Shown here: positions 1 through 8,975 of the stretch, in pieces | Layout: each line of letters starts with the position of its first letter | Position numbering within the stretch: position 1 is the first letter of the stretch | Source: Rhyzopertha dominica | Taxonomy: Eukaryota; Arthropoda; Insecta; Coleoptera; Bostrichidae | Direction: 5' to 3' | DNA length: 64,000 nucleotides | NCBI GenBank assembly: GCA_025024175.1 | Contig: QCXZ01000064.1 | Span: forward strand, 19,836,286 to 19,900,285 | Notes under the pieces: generated by a model | The model's database searches: none | What the model was told of the DNA's origin: nothing | The model's input: only the letters and a program-made list of their open reading frames with translations | Program-made: the position numbers and the translations under genes

Positions 1-104
1 GATGATGTAGTTTGCTCGCTGTGTGAAAAGAACAACAGCATTAGAGAAAAAAAAAGTTTGAAGTAGGCGTATTTTTTTAATGATAGTAAAGACTTATTAC
101 AAAT

Positions 105-134
105 GAAGGGTACAGGTAAAAAAGAGGCTCAGTC
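105..134 (+). repeat. Left terminal inverted repeat
   Basis: It starts GAAGGGTACAGG and pairs with the reverse complement of 2564-2593. The four mismatches are at repeat positions 13, 17, 20 and 26. Confidence 0.8.
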
Positions 135-567
135 ACATTTACATAATTATAAGATACACCAATTTTAAAGTTTTAAGCTCTAGGATTTTCTACCGAACGA
201 AGCAAAAAAGATTGTACTCATGCCCTCTCCAAGTTTCATAATTTTGGAAGATAATTTATTGGAAGAATTATCGATATTGAGCGTAACAACATCCTAAAAT
301 GAGGACAATTACTTTAAGTACGATTAAAACATGGAAAAAAGAGGCCATGTCCAGGACTCAGCCCGTTTCTTGTTTTGACGGTGGCTAAATTAACGAACAA
401 ACTACGAATATTGGGTCCTTTATTTTAAGATATCATACATGACACTAATTTAAATAGATACATAGAATACGAACAATTTTGCTTTTTAGTGAGGAAGGTT
501 TTCAAAAAAAAATTGCGCCTCAGGTCCACAAAATCTCTTGAGTTCCTGAACGTCCTTGTATTTTTCT

Positions 568-2315
568 TCAGAAATCGGTAACAAAGCTGCAACAAAATGC
601 CGGAACATTAAGTTGTTTATTGTAAACAGAGAAATAATACCTGCCTTCATAACAATATTCTGGCAGTAGAAATTCTCCCTCACGTAAATTTCGTCCAATT
701 TTGGACCTATTCCTTATTTCTGCCGTTTCCCAATAACCATTATATGATGGGCGAAATGAAGCAAGACGAGGATGTTCATGGCTTACTTTATATTCTCTGA
801 TAGGTCTAGTTGCAAATGGAGCTTTCTTCTTGTAAATTCCATCGAGGTGTTCCTTCCATTTTCTAAACATGGTTTGTGAACATTCTTCAACGATGAAAGG
901 AGAAGGCTTCATCCGTGCTTGCTGAAATGCTGCTATCCAGTCAGATGGAACCTCAGCTCTAATTTTTTGGTTAATTAGCCCCATATTTTTATCGCACTCT
1001 AAATATGAGTGTCCCCTTATGGGAAATGTAACTAGAATCGTGTCAAATCTTTTTTCGGCGTGCACCAGATTATGTAGAAATCGAAAGAATGTAAAATTCT
1101 TATTTTGACCACTGCAAGAGTCGCAGAAAATCTTCAGTTCTCTTACTTCCAGACTTAAGTAATTGTACACATTGTGTGGAGCATGGAACATACCTCATTA
1201 CTGCCTTTTTTAGCGACTGTTTCAGAATACATGTAGAATACGCTTTCTGAGGTAGATAAAACATGGATATTAAAAATATACATTGAAAGCTGTCTCTTAT
1301 AATACACATCATTGGTTGAGATATTTGGTAGGGGAAGATTTTTCGCGAAGTCTAAACATATTGCTTCTTTATCAGCAGTTTTTCGGCTTGCTGATTTCGC
1401 CTGTCTCTTCCTGTCATAAAATATTGCCGCTTTCAGATTATGCACTTTGTTTTCAGTCTGTAAACGTGTTATTTCGGCGTTAACCTGCCCTTGTTGTTCC
1501 GCACTTTGTTTCTCCTTTAATTCTTTTTGCAGACTTTTAATTTTAGCTAAAAACTCATCGCACGCACTACAGGTATCACTGCGCGGATATCCAAAAGCAA
1601 TGTTGAATTCATTGTTGAATATTGTTCTGTAGGACTCGTATGACACCGCTGAATTGTGTTCCTGGCAAAACATTTTGTGCATCTTTTTAATGTTTAAATC
1701 TTCTGGCAGATAGATTTTTGTTGTATCATGCAAACTATAGTGACTAGTCCTACCCCGGAATGATTTAATATGGTTACGAATTAAACTGAGTTGTTGCTGA
1801 CTAAGTCTCCATGGTCTGTTCTTGTGTAGTCCGCGTTTATCCTTTGGCACAGACCCATCTTGCTTTAAGCCGCGAACGATAAATTCAACTTTGCTTTTCG
1901 TTATGCCGTGTATTGAAATAAAAGCCTTTCTGCAAATTTCGGTATCGCGTGGGGAGCCATCGACAATGTTCCTTACCCTATATTTGTACGTAGCTTCATT
2001 TAGCCTTGCTTCTTCTTCCGGTTTTCTGGGTCTTCTTCTCATTATCGGTAAAACGGTAATAAGACCCGCAAGATAAGCATTTTGCATATCTACTGATTTC
2101 ATCATATTGAATTCCTTTAATAACCTAATTCTGTTATCTGCAGAAATTACCTCGAAACATTTCTTGGTGCACTGGCAATCCGGGCCCATACAGTGACTTT
2201 GAAGATTAATTTTCTTCGATGCGTCGGAAAGTCGTCCGTATGTCTTACGTTTCCTAGTTTTCTGGTCACCAATTTTATCACATTCAGATTCACTATTTAT
2301 TTCCATCTTACTCAA
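568..2315 (-). pseudogene. Transposon protein with Cys-rich N-terminus and DUF7869-like C-terminus, frameshifted
   Basis: The N-terminal frame (1155-2315, 386 residues) has a basic leader, then a Cys cluster (SHCMGPDCQCTKKC, near residue 40) that could bind zinc, then a segment with RGLHKNRP that may bind DNA. The C-terminal frame (568-1191) carries the family hallmark FCDSCSGQNKN followed by RGHSYLECDKNMG. I associate this pattern from memory with the insect and cnidarian DUF7869 proteins. The Asp of the first motif may belong to an RNase-H-like core, but this is inference. The two frames overlap around 1155-1191 and are offset as if one base were missing, so the copy is disabled unless there is a sequencing error. 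The gene fills the space between the TIRs and is presumably the transposase. I chose the start at 2315 because it precedes the conserved Cys region and follows AT-rich sequence. Confidence 0.65.
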
Positions 2316-2563
2316 TACTCAGTACACAAAAACGAGTTAATATTACTTTGACAACCGTGACATAACCACAGAACAACCCCCCCCCCCCCAAACAAAAAAA
2401 CACAGGTTGCGCGTGGACTCAGCCTGTTCTTTCCCAGTGCGCTATATTTTAAACCTGCTGTAATTTTGGACACAGCCGTTTATTTGCCGTGACAAATACA
2501 CCAAGAGATGAAGAGAAAATGACACTACGAGATGGCGCTCATAGTCTAAAATTCGAATTTTTG

Positions 2564-2593
2564 GACTAAGCCTATTCTTTCCCTGTACCCTTC
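2564..2593 (-). repeat. Right terminal inverted repeat
   Basis: It ends CCTGTACCCTTC and is the partner of 105-134. It contains GGACTAAGCC at its inner edge, a motif that recurs inside both element ends. Confidence 0.8.
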
Positions 2594-2727
2594 AAATATA
2601 AAAATAAACAAGTAACAAATATAAGTTAAAGTAATATTTATTAACAACAAAAAATACAGGCACTATTATAATAAAGGAAATAAAAAAGTATTTTTACTAC
2701 AAAATGAACGACTAAGAAAAACAATAT

Positions 2728-4813
2728 TTATTCAGAACTGTCACTGTCTGTGTCTATGTTCAAAGTTGTTGATGTTTGCTGTTTTGCTTTATTTTTATTC
2801 TTAAAACTATACATAAATTGATTAAATAACTTAAAATGATTATCTGTAATTGGATAGTTTATACAACAGTTGCCTTTAGTTGCCAGATCCATCTTTATTC
2901 TTAATGCATTACTTAAGGTATCTGTTAAAAGACGGTTTCTCTTTTGCGACTTAACATCGGTCATCATAGAAAATAGTCTTTCGACATCTGCATTGCCATG
3001 GGTTAATACAAGAATAATTAACGCTAATTCACCAATATTTTTGAATAAATATTCTTCATTATAGTTTTTTAAAACCTTTAGTTTTGACCAAAACTCGATA
3101 AGATCTTGACATTTAAAAAACTCCTTTTTCTCATCCTCAGAAAAGTACACCTTTAGGCTGATATATTCTGCCTCAGCTTTATCTACATCTACTTTGTTAT
3201 TAAACTTTGAGGCTATTCGACGAATATCAAACTTCACTTCTGGATTAAATGCGTTTTGTGGTATTATAAATGATACATTTTTATAAAAGCTGTCCACAAC
3301 TGGAAGTCTTCTAAAAGCTTGAGTAACAGAATTCTGGTAGAATTTTAAACATCTAAGTTTAAATGTTTGGTTGTTATTTTTGTCACAATCTTTTATTAAG
3401 TCTGCTGTTTCTCTACCAAAATTTACTTCTTCTAGTGGAAGTAGCACATGCGGGTTAGTAACATCCAACCTATCCAATTTTTCATCAGTATTGAAAAACG
3501 ATGGTTGCACAAAGTTTATACATAATTGCCTAACAAATCTTCTACTTTCAGTATATAATTGATCAATTAGAATTTTTGATGATTGAAACATAGCATTGAA
3601 CGAATTGAATATTGGGAGCACATGTTTAAGAAACGTAAGGTATGCCTTAACATATGGATTTTGCATTTCATCCAGTATTAATGTTGCAACCGGATTTTTG
3701 TCTTCAAATGCAGCCAATCGGAAAACTTCTAATAGAACATCCCATTGCATTAGTAACCGTTCGATACAATTTGATAACGCCAACCACCTGGTTTTACTAG
3801 GACTTAAAATTTTTAATTGTGAAGTTTTCATGTATTGTTGAAATTCCTGTAACACCGATTGTCGTTTTGGACTTCGAGAAAAGTAATTAGATATATTTTG
3901 TAGCAAAGCTTCAATATTGCTAGGCAATTCTTGAGTAGCTACTGCGGCAATTAAATGAGCTGAGTGGCAAGTACATCCATTCACGGCGATATTAGGATTT
4001 TCGTTTAGGAGATACATTTTAAAAGATTCTTTGTTGCCCATCATAACACTAGCGTTATCCGAACAGTAACCCACGACATTGCCGATATTTATAGAGAAAC
4101 TTTTACAACAATTTTTAAAAAGACCATAAAGCCCCTTTGCTGTCCCTTCATCGGCTTTTATTGGTATTAAATCTAACAACTGTGTCTTGAGTTGATTATT
4201 TGAAATGTAGCGAACTACTATACATAATAGCCGAATATTACTAATGTCGGTACTTTCATCTACGAGAATTAAAAAAATTATTTTCTTTTAATTCGCGTGA
4301 TAATTCTTCTTTAATGGCGACAGATAGTACATTGTTCACTATACTTGTACATTTTGTACGTCTGAGTTGCAAGTTTTTTGCAATATCAGAATCAGTAAAA
4401 TTTAATTTTGCAACTTCGGTAACATGATCTATACATTTAAAACTAAAATTGTGTGCAACTGTTAACAAACTGAATCTTATATCTGCTATGATAAGTTGTT
4501 TTTCTGATTTGTTAGATTGCTTAAACATTTGTGTTATTTTTTGGGTTCCTTGTACAGACTTCAAACGTTTTTGATGTCTTTGACTTTTAGCATGATTAAT
4601 TAAATCACTTTTTTTAGTTCCCAAAAACAAATTGCAGGTTTTACATTTTGCTTTACTAGCATCCTCAGTTTCTTCTAACCACGGTTTAAAAATATCTTCT
4701 TCTAACCACTGCTTGGAGAAATGTTGTTTTCGGCTTTTCTTTTCTTCTTTGGAAAGTTCATTTCTTGAAGACCTCTTTTTTTTTCGGGGTAGACGGGCCG
4801 CTCTCCGGATCAC
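2728..4813 (-). pseudogene. hAT transposase (BED-type finger, RNase-H-like core, C-terminal dimerisation region)
   Basis: The N-terminal frame (4256-4813) has a basic start and a BED/TTF-like zinc finger, CKTCN...HAKSQRHQKR. The main frame (2728-4179, 483 residues) contains YCSDNASVMMG with a likely catalytic Asp, then CTCHSAHL, then TRWLALS, and ends with the hAT dimerisation signature NADVERLFSMM. Between the frames, the minus strand keeps reading VDESTDIS, the usual hAT segment, so no exon is missing. The break lies in a run of seven T bases near 4270, where one base appears extra. An N lies at 4816 just upstream. It resembles the ZBED5/SCAND3-related transposases. In living elements the protein excises and reinserts DNA in the nucleus. 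This copy is probably dead, or carries a homopolymer sequencing error. Confidence 0.8.
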
Positions 4814-5463
4814 TCNTTTCAGTCTTAGGATACCGCCGTTCCTTTATAAATAAATAAATAAAAATAAAATAAATAATACAACATACAACTTAAATTTACA
4901 ACTAACACTGAATAATTTGGTCCCTTTTTAATTTTGGTAGGTACATACCTACTAAAATACGAGTATAATTTTCACTTACCGTTTATTTTGATGTTGATAT
5001 GTTGTCAAATGTCAAATAAGTAAAGGCACACACACTAAATGATGTTATTTACGTAATATAAAAAAATAGACACTCATGCACAGTGCATGTATTATAATAC
5101 CATAGAAAATAAACAATATAACATGTACGTATAATACACATCACTCGAATACAGTCAATACCAGACTAATCTTTTAAATTTTAAACTGAATTTGCTTAGC
5201 ATAGGATATTTGCGGGAAAGTCCCGAATTTGTACAAGTCTGGCGAAGTTAAAAAAGGCCCGCCTTGTGGCGCACCAGAGCGTTAGACGCAAGTGTTCCTG
5301 TACTATAGGAACGCTTTTAGACATGAAAGCCCGCAAATCACAGATTTAAAAATTTTATAGAGCTCGAGGGGTGGATAAATTACCAGTGTGACATTACAGA
5401 TATTTTGTGAATCACATTTAAGTAATGATTTATATGTTTTATGATTGATAATATATAAAACTA

Positions 5464-5568
5464 GCGTGGCCGCTACGTTTGCGTTAATTTTAGTCGGCCG
5501 CCGCTACACCGCTTTCTTATATATTTTCCGCTACGTGTAGCGGAATTCCGCTACGGTTGGCAACACTG
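5464..5568 (-). repeat. hAT subterminal region with clustered CCGCTAC / GTAGCGG motifs
   Basis: About 100 bp next to the hAT terminus hold at least five copies of CCGCTAC or its complement, including the inverted pair CCGCTAC-GT-GTAGCGG near 5529-5544. Clustered subterminal motifs are the usual transposase binding sites in hAT elements. That role is inferred here. Confidence 0.55.
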
Positions 5569-5576
5569 CCTTGACT

Positions 5577-6185
5577 TAGATATGCGAATAAACGGTGTGC
5601 TTTGATCCCACTTAAGAAGTTGTCTTGCATCTGCACAGTTTACAAACGTTGCACATACGGGGTTTACGTTTCTCGTTGCGTAAATGTCTTCTAAGTATCT
5701 TTAGTGTTTTATCAGATGTTTGAGATCAGTTCGTGTAATGTTATTTCTTTGATATGTTTCGCCGTTTACCGTTTCGCCTAATCTACAGTGGTCTATGTAA
5801 CTTTCTTTCTGTACACAGGACATTTTTCCAGGTCTAAAAATAAAAATCGTAGTTAGATTTAATACGAACTGTGTATTAGAAACTACAAAATAGAAGATTT
5901 TACAATCTGTTTTTTGACAACGCGCTTTCTTCCGCATCGGTCTGTCACCGCTGTCCCGTGCGCAGGCTCTCAGTCCCTGGCTGTCCTTATTCTGGCCTAT
6001 GATATATCATCCTTATGTTATTTAACATGCATGTTATGTGTTTTCACATGACCCGTTAGTTGAATTACATTTTTGGTTCTGTAATTATTGCCGTTCACGT
6101 AAATGAAATAAAATAGTTTGCTTTTGTAAGTTCGAGGTCTGTGTTTTAATATAGTATAAACAGTTTTGCAGCAATTTGTCACAGT
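5577..6185. other. Unassigned sequence between hAT end and composite repeat
   Basis: I see no recognisable gene, repeat or RNA. A 78-codon minus frame at 5701-5937 has no motif I can assign. Confidence 0.4.
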
Positions 6186-6218
6186 TTGTGTTGGAATCAG
6201 AACTTTTTAAAACATGTA

Positions 6219-6592
6219 ACTGAAAATGCCAGACGGCCGAACTATTATGAGCCTGGGCTCGTATATTGGCCTGGCATTGACGCTGATATCGAACGCATCG
6301 CCAGATCTTGTAAAGACTGCGCAAAACATGCACACACACCACCGAAATTTCGTGACCACCATTGGGAGTATCCGCACGGACCATGGGAGCGCGTACACAT
6401 TGACTACTTAGGACCTTTTGCTGGTAAAATGTTGCTCATAGTCTCAGATGCTTATAGTAAATGGCTCGAGGTCAATATCACCAATGNTGCAACAGCGGCG
6501 GTCACAATTGCGATCCTGGATTAATTATTCGCANCTTAAGGAGTTCCCGTGACTANCGTCTCTGATAATGGTAGTCAGTTTTCGAAGTTATC
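6219..6592 (+). pseudogene. Ty3/gypsy-type integrase fragment (copy A)
   Basis: The frame reads VYWPGIDADIERIARSCKDC, the end of the integrase zinc-binding domain. HIDYLGPFAGKMLLIVSDAY then carries the first catalytic Asp of the DDE core, and SDNGSQFS near 6565-6590 carries the second. This is the K02A2.6-like gypsy style rather than BEL. The frame contains N bases and a stop (the D-stop after AIL near 6522), and coding ends abruptly just after SDNGSQFS, where non-LTR sequence begins. Upstream integrase and all other pol domains are absent. A minus-strand copy with the same end lies at 35430-35720. Confidence 0.75.
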
Positions 6593-6599
6593 GACTATA

Positions 6600-7857
6600 A
6601 GCATATATATTCGTGTATCAATAAGTCATACACGGATTTATGTGTGGGAGATCTACTATCACGAACTTAGCATGCTTCTCGCAATTCGTTTCTGAAGCAT
6701 TGGATGGACTTCGTCAGGTGGACGTTATCTACACTGTCTTTCAGAAGGATTTCGATCAAATTGATCACTTTGTTTTTTAACTAAACTGGAATGGTTGGCT
6801 TCTCATCCTCTTTGGTATGCCTTTTTTACTCATATCTGTCATTTAGAGAAAATAGAGTGTGCTATGCGAACTACAGTTCTATTCCTTTCTTTCCTACCTC
6901 CGGAGTCCCGCAGTCACTTAAAAGTCTGAACCTAATCTTTGCTGATGATCCTAAACTATTAAACTACTAAAAATGATCTTAATTATATAAATACATGGTG
7001 TCTTACTAATCGCTGGAAATCTTAATGTTTCCAAATGTTTTGTTCTCTCTTTCTCCAGATAACACAATATAGTTAACTATCAATATAATGTTAACGGTAT
7101 GGTTTTGAACAGGGTGGATGAGTTCAGGGACCTCGGTGTTATGTTTGACCACAAATTTACCTTTTTCCAGTCACATATTGAGCACTATCAGTTCGTCTTA
7201 CAAATCTTATGGATTTATGTATAGAAACTGTAGATAGTTCAGACGATTGGGTACCTTGCAAACATTATACTTTTCCTTTGTTTCCCATATACAAGACACA
7301 TATTGTTCAGCTCGAATCTGTCCAGAGGAAGCTACTAAAATTTATGTTTTACTTAGCCCAAAGATATTATCCTCCTAGGGGATATGATCATCAAATCTTG
7401 CTGGACGGATTCGAGTTTATTTCAATAGAAACTCATCGTACTTATGCAGTAGTCAAAATGTTATATAATTTGTTGAATAATAGGATTGATTGTAATTCGG
7501 TATTTGAGAAGGTTAACTTTCTTGTACCTCGTATTAACTCTCGACAACAACCGTCGTTCTATTGCAGCAATAGTCGAACAAATGTATCACTTCGGTCGCC
7601 TATCAATCTTATGTGCTCTTATTTTAATCATATTTCTAATTCGTGTGATATTCACTTTGATTCGCTCACTTCTATTGTTGGGCAAGTGATCGACAATGAA
7701 TGCCATACATGAGAAGTTTCAGTTAGGCTTTATTTTATTTTCATATTATGATTCTTTCATGGATTATTTTTTAAGTTAAACAGCGTGTTACTTTAGGTAT
7801 TTTTCTGTAATTGGGTGCCAACCTGTTGGAAATATAATTTATTATTATTGTTATTAT
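6600..7857 (+). mobile_element. 5'-truncated non-LTR retrotransposon (Jockey/CR1-type), copy A
   Basis: This is the 3' part of a non-LTR element: RT fragment, C-terminal ORF2 region, about 120 bp of 3' UTR, and a TTA-rich tail (TTATTATTATTGTTATTAT, about 7839-7857). It directly follows a broken gypsy integrase and directly precedes a BEL-associated LTR-like region. The same three-part order occurs on the minus strand from 35.8 kb down to 17 kb. Confidence 0.7.
6640..7712 (+). pseudogene. Non-LTR ORF2 fragment: reverse transcriptase start and C-terminal domain
   Basis: The early part translates, with frame changes, to an RT block of the type HGFMCGGSTITNLA, and then DVIYT.FQ.DFDQIDH around 6640-6780, which contains the motif A region. 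The catalytic YADD block is degraded or lost. The clean frame at 7209-7712 carries VQLESVQRKLLKFMF and RYYPPRGYDHQ, typical of the C-terminal region of Jockey-clade ORF2 after the RT. Stops and shifts are frequent, so this is a relic. The equivalent minus-strand copy is at 34405-35398. Confidence 0.65.
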
Positions 7858-8975
7858 GACATGGGTAGCGACGCGCCTTGAGCTATACTTTATTAATAAT
7901 GATTCGTCCTGTAGATAATATCTATTAATTGACCGGGTGAATTTTCTTTACATATAATACATGATACGAAATGCAAAAATTTAAATTCTATGATAATCAT
8001 ACTGGCTCTTTGCAGTCGCGGCATCAGGCACACCACTGACAGACCTGCCAGGGTACAACGACATCATGGTTCATCTGATGTAGTACACTTTTCACATGGT
8101 CCAACAGAACTGAAGAGTGCGAAGGATAACGATAATTACAAAATGAGTCATGGAATCATCGATGAGAAAAAGGTTTTATGGAAGGATTCATCGAAATAAA
8201 ACCAATGGGATCCTGGCCAATTATAAACTTTACAACTATAATTTATTTTTTATAGTGCAAAAAGGAACCGGTGAAGTACAACTGGGCAGGTCGAGTCCTG
8301 TGCCAGTGAAAGCACAAGCAGCCTTTTTTGTCGAACGTGGGCAAAGATACACCATAAGGAACTTAAATAAGCGTTACAAGTTGTTGTGCACTTGTCGCTA
8401 GGCAGTACCTTCCGGGGAGCTCCAACTTTATTAACCGCCACTGTCAAACCATTCCTACATTCATACGTTCGTTGTAATTTGTAATGCAGCCGCATAGAGC
8501 ACTACTTGTCATGTTACCTTTCATGTATCGCTTCTGTAAAATAAACGTGTTAAGCAGCAGCAGCTCATTATTTTTTAACGTTAATTGATCAGTTCACCAT
8601 TGGTCCTAGTCGAACCGTATCAAGCATCAAAGCGGGTAAGAACATAGTGAACAGTGAAAGAACAATTAGTGCATAAACACTTGATGCGTGGGAAACCTTG
8701 AGACTCACCAATCCAATCGGAATCCATATTGCATGTTGGATGGTTGACGTCATGAACAGTACGCAGCTGCCAGATTGCACAAGTATTCTCCTTCGATCGC
8801 CCAAAAATCCAGCCGAACATCTACTACAGGTCAGATCTATCCTATATTGTTTCCTATTATAATCTTAGTTCTACTAAAACTAGAATTTTGCCATTTCTGA
8901 ACGTTATATCTGTAGGATTAAGTTCAAAATGACTGATAATCTACTTGCACAACGAGGCATTTTAAAAGCAAAGTT
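7858..8975 (+). mobile_element. BEL/Pao 5' end: LTR-like region, leader and first gag codons (copy A)
   Basis: This matches, in reverse orientation, the regions 16840-18060 and 38230-39270. It contains the 440-bp shared repeat (from 8001, with an internal deletion after about 8378), an AATAAA signal near 8538, the leader, and the first gag codons at 8929 (MTDNLLAQRGILKAK). Similarity stops at a poly-T run near 8976. I call it LTR-like because it sits upstream of gag and has a polyadenylation signal. I could not find a second matching LTR at the other end of any copy, so the exact LTR boundaries are unknown. Confidence 0.6.

Larger units (their letters stand above)
105..2593 (-). mobile_element. 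TIR DNA transposon encoding a DUF7869-like protein
   Basis: The element is bounded by 30-bp imperfect terminal inverted repeats, 26 of 30 identical by my count, beginning GAAGGGTACAGG. AAAT lies directly outside both ends (101-104 and 2594-2597) and reads as a 4-bp target duplication. The interior holds a minus-strand coding region of about 1.75 kb. The sequence on the right belongs to the 3' end of a hAT transposase region, so I infer insertion into that hAT element. I cannot place the element in a named DNA-transposon superfamily. The boundary could shift by one or two bases, because TG/CA just outside also partly matches. Confidence 0.75.
2594..5568 (-). mobile_element. hAT-superfamily DNA transposon (5' part, older host of the TIR element)
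   Basis: The right end reads GGTTGGCAACACTG at 5555-5568. Its reverse complement, CAGTGTTGCCAACC, is a typical hAT terminus. The interior encodes a hAT transposase on the minus strand. The matching left terminus is not in the window. Bases 1-104 probably continue the same element's 3' region beyond the nested TIR transposon, which would put the other end just off the window. The 8 bp outside the right end, CCTTGACT (5569-5576), would be the target duplication to look for. Confidence 0.65.

Noticed and set aside
5701..5937. 78-codon minus frame as a host gene
   Set aside because: No recognisable domain, no homologous second copy and no convincing splice context.
8280..8310. tRNA T-arm-like GGCAGGTCGAGTCCTGTGCC inside R1, suggesting a SINE promoter
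   Set aside because: It is one base short of a B box and I find no A box at the right distance. There is also no A-rich tail.
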